A stretch of 34,406 nt of DNA from Chitinophagales bacterium (GCA_015654595.1 JAATGQ010000099.1:1-34406), one strand, 5' to 3'; counted from the first letter of the stretch, positions 14,767 through 22,700 are shown. Notes: generated by a model from the letters alone, not told the origin. Translations and numbers: made by a program.

Positions 14767-17382
14767 TTATTTGCGAACGAGTTTTATCGTTTTGGGTTCT
14801 CCATCGTGGATCACTTTTAAGATATAAACCCCTGAAGGATAAGCCGACGCATCGATATCGACGACGCTGGTGGTGGCTTCGACCCGTTGAGTCCGCAGCT
14901 GCTTGCCGTCGACGCTGAACAGGCTGATCGTAATGGGCTGCTGCGTTGTGGAAGAAAGATAGAGCCGGAACAGTCCATCCGAAGGGTTTGGCGCCACTTC
15001 GGCGATGGATATACTGCTCGTACTGGCGGCGGCGTTGGTGCTGAGCAGCCGGTCGCTGTTGGATTCGGAAACTATATCCTTACCGCACTGGGCGCTGGTA
15101 CTATAGGCCAGGTCCAGTTTGGGGAAGCCAAAGTTGTCCTCCCAGGTAAGGATCGCAAGCTCGGGAAGAGGAATATTGAAAATATAAAGCGGGGCCGTAG
15201 AGAACGTCGTGTCTCCTCCGGCGGGAACAGTCAGGCTTCCGTGTTGGTTGTTGCCCGATACTGACCAGCTGGCCGTAACCTCGAATGGATTAGGGTTGCT
15301 GATCTGCCAGAAACGCTTTGTTTTGGGAGTGGGCGAACACAGCGGCGATAGTTTCAACGGCTTGATATAGCTGTTGGGGAACTTTACAACGCCGACGGCG
15401 TCTGCTGCTTTGATCAGCCCATAACCGGTTGCGAAATCAAAACCCTTGTCAAAAGCCGTTGTATAGGGATTGTCCATGTCGTACGTATTCGTCGAAAGGA
15501 TGCCTTTTATCTGGGCAGGTGTGATCGTGTTGAACTTCTCTGCTTCGATCATCAGCGATGCTACGCCGGCGGCATGCGGGGTGGCCGCCGAAGTTCCAAA
15601 GAAATTGGGGAAGCTGTCGGTGTCCTGTACGATATCGCCGTCCCCGAACGGATTGAAGAAAGAAGTATTGCCGCCGTCGGGCGCAACGATCTCCGGTTTG
15701 TTACGAACCAGCGGGGCGATCCGATTCCCTGCTTTGTCGTAGTAGTTGGCTACGCCGCCTACGGAAGAAAAACCTTCGACGACGGGTGTGTCGACGCCGT
15801 ATGCGGGCGTTTCATAATAGGGCGCAGCGCCTACGGAGATGGCGCCATCCGCCTTTGTATGTCCTGTGAGCGTCGGGGCCAGGATACCAGGTATAGCGGG
15901 CGTGGTAAGATAGAAGAGCGCGTCTCCGTAATGGATGTATTTGACCTGTGTAGGGTCGGGGCCTGCATACTTGAGGATGACCAGGTAAAAAGTGGAGCTG
16001 GTCGTCGTATTCTGATAGCCAAAGACCTCGATAGGGTCTCCACTTTTTATATTGTCGGATGCGCCGGAAGCGACGACATTACCCTGCGCGTCGAGCAGGT
16101 AGATATCCAGGTCGGAAGTACAGCCTACGCCGCTCGCGGTAAAGGAAGGCTGATCCCACTGAAAGGACGCGATAAAGATACCGCCCGGCGGGATATACAT
16201 CGGCTGGAAATAGCGGGGCGCATCACCGGGGCCGCTGAAATTGTGCGCCGTACCATTGCCTGCACCCAGCACCTCCTGCGTGCTGCCGCGATAGGGACTC
16301 TCATAAGAACGGATGCTTTCGTTGCCGGCAGCAGAGAAATAGGTTACGCCCTGGCTTTTGACCTGGTCTACCGCCTGGGCAATGATCCCATCCTGGAAGA
16401 AGGGTTCCGCATAATAGATCACGTCGTCCGCTATAACATTACAGCCTGCCGATGCAAGCTGCAGAATGCCTTGCGCGAAGTCTGCCTGGCCGTTGTCTGC
16501 GGTATGAAATGCAAGGCTTGCGCCGGGAGCTACATCGTGTACGATCTCGAGCATCGCACGCCCTTCGTCTGTGCCCCCGGAGTCGAGGTCGGACAATACT
16601 TTTACGGGTGTTTTATAATTGAAGGGATTGGCGGCTCCAGGGAGTTCGCCATGCGCAATGCCGATGCCGGCGGTGCCCAGGTTGTTGTAGCTATCGGAAA
16701 GGACGCCGACAGTTGTGCCTTTCCCGGATACGTTATATTTTTTGCGCGCCAGGTAAGAGCCCTGCGCGGTATCGCCCTGGCTGATGACCGGGACTGGTTT
16801 TGTACCGGTGGGAGCGAAGCGCGGCTGGATGAAGCCGGCGGGAATGGTGGCGTTTGCACGGAAGGCGGAGGAGCCGGCATGCAATTCAGTGGATGCCGGA
16901 CCCCTGTGTCCCAGATGCATCGGCTTATAAGCAGGATGCGCCCAGCGGATCGAAGACGAGTGGTCCAGCTGCGATAGGGCGCTGACCGGTATCTCTGCCG
17001 AGATAGTACGGGCATAGACGGCGGTGATCTTTGCGCCAAGCTTTGTCAGTTCAGCCTTGGCAGAGCCAAGGTCATCTTTTACCGTGACGTCGATGACGAC
17101 CCGGTCGCCTTTAAATTGCAGAAATTTTTCGAAGGAAAGATTGGTGGTGGCTGCCGAAGGATTGGTGCTGACCGCTTTCTTTGTTGCGGCCGATAACTTG
17201 AATTGGACAGGAGACTGACCTGCCGCCAGCTTTTGCAGGTCAGGATTCAGAATGTTTGCGGTTTTGGCGGGGGCGGGAGAAACGACAGATCCGCTGAAGC
17301 TGGGGTTGCCCTTGATCTGGGCTTTGATAAAGGGAGAGTACAATAATGCCAGTAGAAAAAATAACGGTAGACATCTTTTCAT
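14767..17382 (-). CDS. T9SS-exported subtilisin/sedolisin-like serine peptidase
   Basis: An 871-residue secreted endopeptidase candidate. A signal peptide (residues 1-21) and a pro-region (to about 215) precede the catalytic domain: GTTVGVLSDSYNNLG (D230), DEGRAMLEIVHDVAPGA (272-288), IADDVIYYAEPFFQDG (317-332), YFSAAGN (N354) and FGTSAATPHAAGVASL (S598). The usual subtilisin histidine motif HGTxVA is replaced by DEGRAMLEIVHD, where E279 and D283 have the i, i+4 spacing of the Glu/Asp pair in sedolisins (S53). This fits the S53-like subgroup of subtilase folds. A long insertion (about 360-510) includes a pre-peptidase-type beta domain. The C-terminus (about 795-871), with VAPNPSDGLFRLYLS, GKQLRTQRV and PSGVYILKVI, is a T9SS type A sorting domain, so the protein is probably displayed on or released from the surface. 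A serpin gene follows. Confidence 0.9.
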   Translation of the reverse strand: MKRCLPLFFLLALLYSPFIKAQIKGNPSFSGSVVSPAPAKTANILNPDLQKLAAGQSPVQFKLSAATKKAVSTNPSAATTNLSFEKFLQFKGDRVVIDVTVKDDLGSAKAELTKLGAKITAVYARTISAEIPVSALSQLDHSSSIRWAHPAYKPMHLGHRGPASTELHAGSSAFRANATIPAGFIQPRFAPTGTKPVPVISQGDTAQGSYLARKKYNVSGKGTTVGVLSDSYNNLGTAGIGIAHGELPGAANPFNYKTPVKVLSDLDSGGTDEGRAMLEIVHDVAPGASLAFHTADNGQADFAQGILQLASAGCNVIADDVIYYAEPFFQDGIIAQAVDQVKSQGVTYFSAAGNESIRSYESPYRGSTQEVLGAGNGTAHNFSGPGDAPRYFQPMYIPPGGIFIASFQWDQPSFTASGVGCTSDLDIYLLDAQGNVVASGASDNIKSGDPIEVFGYQNTTTSSTFYLVILKYAGPDPTQVKYIHYGDALFYLTTPAIPGILAPTLTGHTKADGAISVGAAPYYETPAYGVDTPVVEGFSSVGGVANYYDKAGNRIAPLVRNKPEIVAPDGGNTSFFNPFGDGDIVQDTDSFPNFFGTSAATPHAAGVASLMIEAEKFNTITPAQIKGILSTNTYDMDNPYTTAFDKGFDFATGYGLIKAADAVGVVKFPNSYIKPLKLSPLCSPTPKTKRFWQISNPNPFEVTASWSVSGNNQHGSLTVPAGGDTTFSTAPLYIFNIPLPELAILTWEDNFGFPKLDLAYSTSAQCGKDIVSESNSDRLLSTNAAASTSSISIAEVAPNPSDGLFRLYLSSTTQQPITISLFSVDGKQLRTQRVEATTSVVDIDASAYPSGVYILKVIHDGEPKTIKLVRK

Positions 17383-17480
17383 AAAATGGTGTTTTGATTA
17401 GTTGGTGGCTTCTAAGGGGGGACGTGCAGTCAGCGCTTGCCTTTGACAGGATGATGGATCGCAGTGGAGAAAGATGGAAA

Positions 17481-17614
17481 TACCTTGGCGTAGATCAAGG
17501 TACAAAACTTTTTGATCCGCCTTATAAAAATCTATCCTACTACAACGTTTTCGTAATTTACGCCGGACAAGGCAAGGTGATTATGTATATTCAATAGCAT
17601 TAAAAAACACCTTG
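17481..17614. promoter_or_regulatory. Repeated CAAGGT-type half-sites upstream of the LacI-family gene
   Basis: The divergent 236-bp gap between the peptidase and regulator genes carries TACCTTG (17481-17487) and CAAGGTA (17496-17502), a perfect inverted repeat with an 8-nt spacer, then CAAGGTG (17573-17579) and its complement CACCTTG (17608-17614), which ends 4 nt before the regulator's ATG. They could be operators for autoregulation, but the last pair could also form a leader hairpin. No credible gene is present here. Confidence 0.4.
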
Positions 17615-17618
17615 TCTT

Positions 17619-18629
17619 ATGAAGCCGGTTAATTTAAAAGAATTAGCCAGAGAGCTGAATTTATCTGTCTCCACCGTCTCCCGCGCACTCCGGGATAGCT
17701 GGGAGATCAGCACTCCAACAAAACAACGCGTATCCGATCTGGCGAGGAAGATGAACTTCCAGCCGAACCCCTATGCCAGCAGTCTGCGTAAGCGTCACAG
17801 CCGTACGATTGCACTCGTGATACCCGAGATCGCAAACAATTTCTTTGCGCTGGCGATAAAAGGGATCGAGACCGTTGCAAGAGAAAAAGGGTATCATGTT
17901 CTGATCTATCTGACCAATGAAGAAGTGGAAGAAGAGATTGCAATCGCCAATAGTCTGCAGAGCGGCCGCGTGGATGGAGTCATTATGTCGCTTTGCGGAT
18001 CGATGCAGGACACGGAACATTTACTGGAATTGCAGCAGCGGAATCTGCCGTTGGTGTTTTTTGACAGGGTTAGCGAGACGGTGGCTGCGCCGAAGGTCAT
18101 CACCAACGACTATGAAAGCGGGTTTATCGCCACCGAACACCTGTTCCATGCCGGATGCAGACGGATCGCCCACCTCACCATGTCGATGGACCTGAGCATT
18201 TCGCAGCGGCGGCAGCAAGGCTATACCGATGCGTTGACCCGCTACGAGCTTTCCATCCACCCTGAAAGGGTGATTCACAGCGGCAGAGATGAAAGCAATA
18301 CGTATCAGCGCATAAAGGCGTTATTCCTGTCCGAAGAAAGACCCGACGGCGTATTTGCCTCCGTGGAAAAACTGGCGGTGCTGGTCTATCATATCTGCCG
18401 GGAGCTGCAGCTAAAGATACCCGATGACATAAAGGTGATCAGCTTTTCCAACCTGCTGACGGCCTCGCTGCTGAACCCCTCGCTTACTACCATTGCACAG
18501 CCAGCCTATGAAATGGGGCGGGAAGCCGCCGCTATCCTGTTCAGAAGACTGGAAAAAAAGACCTCCGAAGACAGGGTGATGCTGCCCGCCGCGCTGGAAG
18601 TGCGGCAGTCGACCCGCGCGGGAAGCTAA
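17619..18629 (+). CDS. LacI/GalR-family transcriptional regulator
   Basis: A 336-residue DNA-binding repressor or activator. The N-terminal helix-turn-helix (residues 4-27, LKELARELNLSVSTVSRAL) is followed by the hinge segment (FQPNPYASSLRKR) and a periplasmic-binding-protein-like sensor domain from about 62 (IALVIPEIANNFF, RVDGVIMSL, VITNDYESGF, PSLTTIAQPAYEMGREAA). Such proteins bind a sugar or sugar phosphate and control catabolic genes. Likely targets are the neighbouring sulfatase or the glycosidase at 10945, which is inference from proximity. It is divergent from the peptidase gene and convergent with the sulfatase. Confidence 0.95.
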   Translation: MKPVNLKELARELNLSVSTVSRALRDSWEISTPTKQRVSDLARKMNFQPNPYASSLRKRHSRTIALVIPEIANNFFALAIKGIETVAREKGYHVLIYLTNEEVEEEIAIANSLQSGRVDGVIMSLCGSMQDTEHLLELQQRNLPLVFFDRVSETVAAPKVITNDYESGFIATEHLFHAGCRRIAHLTMSMDLSISQRRQQGYTDALTRYELSIHPERVIHSGRDESNTYQRIKALFLSEERPDGVFASVEKLAVLVYHICRELQLKIPDDIKVISFSNLLTASLLNPSLTTIAQPAYEMGREAAAILFRRLEKKTSEDRVMLPAALEVRQSTRAGS

Positions 18630-18648
18630 CCCGTAGTGTACGCACGAG

Positions 18649-18664
18649 GCCGGCACGTGCCGGC
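18649..18664. repeat. Perfect 16-bp palindrome between convergent genes
   Basis: GCCGGCACGTGCCGGC is a perfect palindrome 20 bp after the LacI-family stop. It lies inside a GC-rich 70-bp gap before the sulfatase stop. No T-run follows on either strand, so a classic intrinsic terminator is not supported; it may be a hairpin or cruciform that helps separate convergent transcripts. Confidence 0.5.
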
Positions 18665-18698
18665 AAGGATCGTCCCTGCACCTTGCAAGCGGCCCGGC

Positions 18699-20132
18699 CT
18701 ATTTACCTCCAGCCGCGCTGATCTCGTTGGCCAACAGCGGCCAGTCCTTATTGTATCGATGGGACTGCTGCATATCCGCTTTTATACGCGCGACGATATC
18801 CGGATGCTGGCTGGCGATATCCTTTTTTTCTTCGGGATCTTTTTCGAGGTCATATAATTCGATAGGAGCATCGGCATTGGTGTTGACGCCTTGACGAATG
18901 CCCTTCCACCTGCCCCAGCGAACGGCTTGTCGTCCGCCATTCTCATGAAACTCCCAATAAAGAAACTCGTGTTCTTTTGCGGGCCTGGACTTGCCGTAAA
19001 AGACAGGCAGGATCGAAAGACCATCGATAGAAGGAGTAATGGGGGTGCCGGTAAGCTCTTCGAAGGTGGGGAATAGATCCCAGAAGGTTCCGGTGTAATT
19101 GCTGACGCTGCCGGCTTTTATCTTGCCTGGCCACTCTGCGATAAAGGGTTCGCGGATACCTCCTTCATAGAGGTCGCGCTTGATCCCGCGGAATTGGCCG
19201 CTGCCGTGGAAGAAGACGGGATCGCCGCCGCCTTCGCGATGCGGCCCGTTGTCGCTGGAGAAGATGATCAATGTATTGTCGGCGATACCCAGCTCCTGCA
19301 CCTTTTTACGGATCTCTCCGACATACTTGTCGAACCGGGAGACCATCGATGCAAAAGCCGCATGCGGGTAAGGCTCAAAGGTATAGTCTGACTTCTTATC
19401 GTTCGGGCCCGGTGTCCGGGGCGACTCATGGAGTTGCTGGATATACGCATAATATACGCTGTCATGCGGTACTTGTAAGGCGGCATGGGGCAGGGTATAG
19501 GCCAGGAAGAGGAAGAAAGGATGATCATGCTGCTCGTCGAGGAAATGCAGCGCATGCTGATGGATCAGATCGGCAGAATAAACGGAGTCCGAATGGAGAT
19601 TGCCCGGCAGCTCGAGCCGCTGCCCGTTATCCCAAAGATGATCGGGGTAATAGTTATGCGCCAGCGACTGACAGTTATAACCAAAGAATGTCGTGAACCC
19701 TTTCTTTAGCGGTTCACCGGTAGAACCGGGATAACCAAGCCCCCATTTGCCAAATGCGCCGGTGGTATAGCCCTGCTCCTGCAATACACTGGCAATGGTG
19801 AGACTGGAGTCGGCAAGAGGGTACTGTCCCTCCGGCTTAAAGCCCCTGTTGCCGCGTATCACTGTATGACCTGTGTGCAAACCCGTCATCAGACTGGCGC
19901 GCGATGGCGCACAGACCGCGGTCCCCGCGTAGAACTGCGTGAAGCGCATACCGCTCGCAGCCATCCTGTCTATATTGGGCGTATGAATGATGCGCTGTCC
20001 CTGAAAACCTACGTCGCCATATCCAAGGTCATCGGCGAGAATAAAAATAATATTGGGTCGCTTCGCGGTTGATTGCGCCGCCGCGTTTAACGATAGGGCA
20101 GCGAACAACAGGCCATAAACAAAAGTTCTCAT
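18699..20132 (-). CDS. Secreted sulfatase (arylsulfatase type)
   Basis: Sulfatases hydrolyse sulfate esters, in Bacteroidota typically on host or algal glycans. The 477-residue protein has a signal peptide (1-20, ending NAAAQ), the metal-binding start RPNIIFILADDLGYGD (D34, D35), the maturation motif CAPSR with C74 as the residue converted to formylglycine, followed by SLMTGLHTGHT, and later PFFLFLAYTLPHAALQVP and the second metal site SSDNGPHREGG. The Cys-type motif needs an anaerobic or FGE-type maturase, not seen in the window. Neighbouring GH2 and LacI genes suggest glycan use. The gene is 38 bp downstream of the flavin oxidoreductase on the same strand, behind a possible weak terminator. 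Confidence 0.94.
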   Translation of the reverse strand: MRTFVYGLLFAALSLNAAAQSTAKRPNIIFILADDLGYGDVGFQGQRIIHTPNIDRMAASGMRFTQFYAGTAVCAPSRASLMTGLHTGHTVIRGNRGFKPEGQYPLADSSLTIASVLQEQGYTTGAFGKWGLGYPGSTGEPLKKGFTTFFGYNCQSLAHNYYPDHLWDNGQRLELPGNLHSDSVYSADLIHQHALHFLDEQHDHPFFLFLAYTLPHAALQVPHDSVYYAYIQQLHESPRTPGPNDKKSDYTFEPYPHAAFASMVSRFDKYVGEIRKKVQELGIADNTLIIFSSDNGPHREGGGDPVFFHGSGQFRGIKRDLYEGGIREPFIAEWPGKIKAGSVSNYTGTFWDLFPTFEELTGTPITPSIDGLSILPVFYGKSRPAKEHEFLYWEFHENGGRQAVRWGRWKGIRQGVNTNADAPIELYDLEKDPEEKKDIASQHPDIVARIKADMQQSHRYNKDWPLLANEISAAGGK

Positions 20133-20146
20133 GCACGCAAGATAGT

Positions 20147-20172
20147 AAAATCTACTTAATTGGTAGACTTTT
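20147..20172 (-). terminator. Weak hairpin between oxidoreductase and sulfatase genes
   Basis: On the minus strand AAAAG, then TCTAC/GTAGA around CAATTAA, then TTTTACT. The stem is only 5 bp (extendable across a bulge to A/T pairs), so termination would be partial. It follows the stop codon of the oxidoreductase directly and could allow read-through into the sulfatase gene. Confidence 0.4.
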
Positions 20173-21229
20173 ATAGACCCGATCGTTCCCCGTATGTGCT
20201 GACCAGGGATGCATCGCGCGGCTGAAGGTTAAAGATATCTGCAAGCAGCTCGTAGGAATGCAGCCGGTCCTCCGCTCTCTCCGTAAAGGTGGAAAGCACG
20301 AGTTCGTTTACTCCGAACTGATGGGCTATACCGGTCAGCATTTCTTTTAACTGTGCTGGTGTGCCGATGGCCGTACGCTGACGGTTATAGAGCACGCGCT
20401 GCCATTCCGCCGGGGTATATGCATAGGCGCTGGCAGCGGCAGATGTCGGTATCTCATCGTATTGGCCTTTTTCGAAACCTAGCAGGCGGTAGTCGATGAG
20501 CGCCTGTGTCTCCTTCACTTTTTGCGGGTCTTCCGAGCAGAAGGCAAATATGCCAACGCTGGCCAGGGGTTCGGGGTGTTGGGAAGAAGGCCTGAATCGT
20601 TCGGTATAGGCACGTATCGCCTCCGGCCCGCCCACAGGGTTGATGAACTGCGCATAGCAGAGCGCAATGCCGTAGTGCGCCACCAGATAAGCGCTTTCTC
20701 CGCTGGAAGTAAGCATCCACAATTCGGGCTGCGTACTTATTTGCGGGATGGCCCTGATCTTCCCTTCAAAAGTACCTGGTGTAGGGGTATCCGAAAGAAA
20801 GGCGTGCAGGTCTTTTATCTGGCGGATATATTCCTGCGGGTCAAAAGTATTGGACGGATTGAGCAGCTGCGCGGTCAGCCGGTCCCCTCCCGGCGCACGT
20901 CCAAGACCAAGGTCGATACGACCAGGGTAAAGGGCTTCCAATAACCGGAAGTTTTCGGCGACCTTTAAGGTGCTGTGGTTGGGAAGCATGATCCCGCCAG
21001 AACCCAGACGGATGCCTTTTGTTTCGGCAGCCAGACGACTGATCAGTATTTCAGGGGCAGCGCCAGCCAGTGTGACGGTATTATGGTGCTCAGAAAGCCA
21101 GTAGCGGGTATATCCCAGTCTGTCGGTCAGCCTGGCCAATCGTATCGATTCCTGCAGGGCCGCCGACGCATCGCCGTTTTTCCGGATAGGGGTCTGGTCC
21201 AGTACGCTCAGGCCTAATTTCTTTTGCAT
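20171..21229 (-). CDS. Luciferase-like (LLM class) flavin-dependent oxidoreductase
   Basis: A 352-residue member of the bacterial luciferase-like monooxygenase superfamily, which use reduced FMN or F420 in the cytoplasm. Typical segments are LGLSVLDQTPI at the start, YWLSEHHNTVTLAGAAPEILISRLAA, IRLGSGGIMLPNHSTLKVAENFRLLEALYPGRIDLGLGRAPG and a C-terminal FGVNELVLSTF. The GSGGIMLPNHS and GRAPGGD segments mark the subgroup near E. coli YhbW. The substrate cannot be predicted. I start at ATG 21229 (MQKKLGL), which matches the family beginning; an in-frame extension to 21451 would run through a tandem repeat array and is rejected. Confidence 0.93.
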   Translation of the reverse strand: MQKKLGLSVLDQTPIRKNGDASAALQESIRLARLTDRLGYTRYWLSEHHNTVTLAGAAPEILISRLAAETKGIRLGSGGIMLPNHSTLKVAENFRLLEALYPGRIDLGLGRAPGGDRLTAQLLNPSNTFDPQEYIRQIKDLHAFLSDTPTPGTFEGKIRAIPQISTQPELWMLTSSGESAYLVAHYGIALCYAQFINPVGGPEAIRAYTERFRPSSQHPEPLASVGIFAFCSEDPQKVKETQALIDYRLLGFEKGQYDEIPTSAAASAYAYTPAEWQRVLYNRQRTAIGTPAQLKEMLTGIAHQFGVNELVLSTFTERAEDRLHSYELLADIFNLQPRDASLVSTYGERSGL

Positions 21230-21326
21230 AGTGAAGTAAATAACAAGGCTGGCCGCCGAAAGGTTGAGCAGCCGGCAGCCCGCCCGCAAATGCACGGTTC
21301 GCCTCAAAGGACGCCGGCAAACCACC

Positions 21327-21454
21327 GGAAACCTCGCACGCCGGAAACATCGCACGCCGGAAACATCGCACGCCAGAAACATCGCACGCCAGAAACCTCG
21401 CACGCCAGAAACCTCGCACGGCAGAAACCTCGCACGCCGGAACCTTCGCACGCC
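21327..21454. repeat. 16-bp tandem repeat array, 8 units
   Basis: Eight contiguous units follow the consensus (G/A)GAAAC(C/A)TCGCACGCC with one to three changes per unit, ending in a partial GGAAAC. The unit length is not a multiple of three, so it is non-coding although all frames happen to be open. It lies in the 360-bp divergent gap between the oxidoreductase (21229) and the SPFH gene (21590). There are no spacers, so it is not a CRISPR array. Confidence 0.9.
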
Positions 21455-21533
21455 GGAAACGGGCCATTCGCACTCAATTGTGATGAGCGGTTCCCAAAAA
21501 GCTTGCGAATCCGGCTTCTTGTTTGTAAGGTTG

Positions 21534-21560
21534 TATCATAATGATATCATTTTGATATCA
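21534..21560. promoter_or_regulatory. Operator-like array of TATCA/TGATA half-sites upstream of the SPFH gene
   Basis: TATCA occurs at 21534, 21545 and 21556, each 11 bp apart, and TGATA at 21542 and 21553, so there are two full TGATATCA palindromes 11 bp apart plus one extra half-site. The outer one extends to a 14-bp perfect palindrome TTTTGATATCAAAA. A possible promoter overlaps it (TTTG at 21522 and TATCATTTTG at 21545). Tandem half-sites at helical spacing are typical of ribbon-helix-helix repressors, and such a protein is encoded at 22454. Confidence 0.65.
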
Positions 21561-21589
21561 AAATACATAACTCTTTAAATAACAATTAT

Positions 21590-22450
21590 ATGCAAGAAGT
21601 TTTGGCTGAAAAAACGCGTAAATCCAGGAATGGTTACGAGATTTTGTTGATCATGTTGGTCATAATGGTCCTTTCTGTTTTTCTTTTTGGGATCATCGGG
21701 CCTTTTGCGGCGATACCCGCGATAGTCGTGTTCCTTTGCCTGAAAGGGTTCAAGGTCGTGGACCCCAATACGGCCAGGATCCTTTTATTGTTCGGCGCCT
21801 ATCGGGGAACCATAAGACAGAGCGGTTTGGTTTGGGTCAATCCATTTTATGCTACCACCGTGGTCTCCTTAAGAGCGCGCAATTTTGAAAGCGAACAGAT
21901 AAAGGTGAACGACAAACTGGGCAATCCTATCCTGATCAGCATCATGCTGGTCTGGCGGGTTGAAGATACTTATAAGACGATCTTTGAGGTCTATGACTAT
22001 GTCAATTTTATAAGAGTGCAGACCGATTCTGCCGTCAGGACCCTGGCTGCCTCTTATCCTTATGATCATTTTGAAGACGAACGGGCGGCAATCACATTGA
22101 GTACGAATTTCAATGAAGTAAATGCAACGCTGGAGAAAGAGATCAGGGATAGGCTCACGATCTCGGGGATCGAAGTGGTGGAGGCCAGGATCACTCACCT
22201 CTCTTATGCGCCGGAGATTGCGCAGTCGATGCTGAGAAGACAGCAGGCCGTTGCGGTTGTTGCTGCCCGTCATAAGATTGTCGAAGGCGCAGTCAGTATG
22301 GTGGAAAGCGCGCTGCAGCTTTTGTCTGCCAAACAGATCGTAAACCTGGATGAAGAGAAGAAGGCGGCGATGGTCAGCAATCTGATGGTCGTGCTTTGCG
22401 GCGACAAAGAATCGCAGCCCGTTGTCAATACGGGGACATTAAATCATTGA
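21590..22450 (+). CDS. SPFH/Band 7 domain membrane protein (stomatin-like)
   Basis: A 286-residue protein with one or two N-terminal membrane segments (about 17-52, LLIMLVIMVLSVFLF and AAIPAIVVFLCLKGF), followed by the SPFH domain: VVDPNTARILLLFGAYRGTIRQSGLVWVNPFY, SLRARNFESEQIKVNDKLGNPI and VWRVEDTYKTIF, continuing to about 210 with IEVVEARITHLSYAPEIAQSMLRRQQA. A C-terminal helical region (about 215-265) probably drives oligomer formation. SPFH proteins form ring-like membrane scaffolds, often linked to membrane microdomains and proteolysis. Three bp separate its stop from the next gene, so the two form a translationally close operon. Confidence 0.93.
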   Translation: MQEVLAEKTRKSRNGYEILLIMLVIMVLSVFLFGIIGPFAAIPAIVVFLCLKGFKVVDPNTARILLLFGAYRGTIRQSGLVWVNPFYATTVVSLRARNFESEQIKVNDKLGNPILISIMLVWRVEDTYKTIFEVYDYVNFIRVQTDSAVRTLAASYPYDHFEDERAAITLSTNFNEVNATLEKEIRDRLTISGIEVVEARITHLSYAPEIAQSMLRRQQAVAVVAARHKIVEGAVSMVESALQLLSAKQIVNLDEEKKAAMVSNLMVVLCGDKESQPVVNTGTLNH

Positions 22451-22453
22451 TGA

Positions 22454-22645
22454 ATGGCGGAAAAGAAATCCTTTGCATTACGAATAGACGCTGAGATGAT
22501 GAAAGCCATCGAGAAATGGGCAGCCGATGAATTTCGCAGCGTCAATGGGCAGATCGAATGGATCCTGCATCATTCGTTGAAACAATCGGGGCGGCTAAAG
22601 GAAAAGCCTGACCGCTCCGATCCTGCTATTGAAAAAAAAGAATGA
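22454..22645 (+). CDS. Small ribbon-helix-helix (Arc-type) DNA-binding protein
   Basis: A 63-residue protein, KKSFALRIDAEMMKAIEKWA then AADEFRSVNGQIEWILHHSL. The short beta strand (SFALRID), the first helix and the second helix (SVNGQIEWILHHSL) follow the ribbon-helix-helix layout, where residues of the strand contact DNA as a dimer. A charged, Lys/Glu-rich tail follows. It starts 3 nt after the SPFH stop codon. I infer that it autoregulates this operon through the TATCA/TGATA sites at 21534-21560. A pairing of SPFH and Arc-type genes occurs in other bacteria as far as I recall; the joint function is not known to me. Confidence 0.85.
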   Translation: MAEKKSFALRIDAEMMKAIEKWAADEFRSVNGQIEWILHHSLKQSGRLKEKPDRSDPAIEKKE

Positions 22646-22680
22646 TCCACGAGATACGACAGAAGAGTAAAAAGAAATTC

Positions 22681-22700
22681 GACCCGCGGGCCTTTTTTTG
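22681..22700 (+). terminator. Possible terminator after the SPFH/RHH operon
   Basis: A GC-rich CCCGCGGG core is followed by CCTTTTTTT, with an upstream AAAAAG that can pair with part of the T run. The perfect core leaves no loop, so this is only a moderate candidate. Confidence 0.35.

Noticed and set aside
15574..16977. 467-codon open frame antisense to the peptidase gene
   Set aside because: It lies wholly within the peptidase gene, whose domains and signal peptide are clear. The antisense frame has no recognisable domain and is explained by codon bias.
17394..17597. 67-codon open frame upstream of the LacI-family gene
   Set aside because: No signal, domain or repeat pattern; it lies in the divergent regulatory region with inverted repeats.
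10945..21229. A polysaccharide utilisation locus
   Set aside because: GH2, sulfatase and LacI genes are present, but there is no SusC/SusD pair, and serpin and peptidase genes interrupt the set.
21230..21451. N-terminal extension of the oxidoreductase through the tandem repeat
   Set aside because: The extension is made of the 16-bp repeat read in frame, and the family sequence begins at the ATG at 21229.
21327..21454. CRISPR array
   Set aside because: Units are contiguous without unique spacers and only 16 bp long; no cas genes are present.
21590..22645. Toxin-antitoxin module from the RHH protein
   Set aside because: The RHH protein could be an antitoxin type, but its partner is an SPFH membrane protein and not a recognisable toxin.
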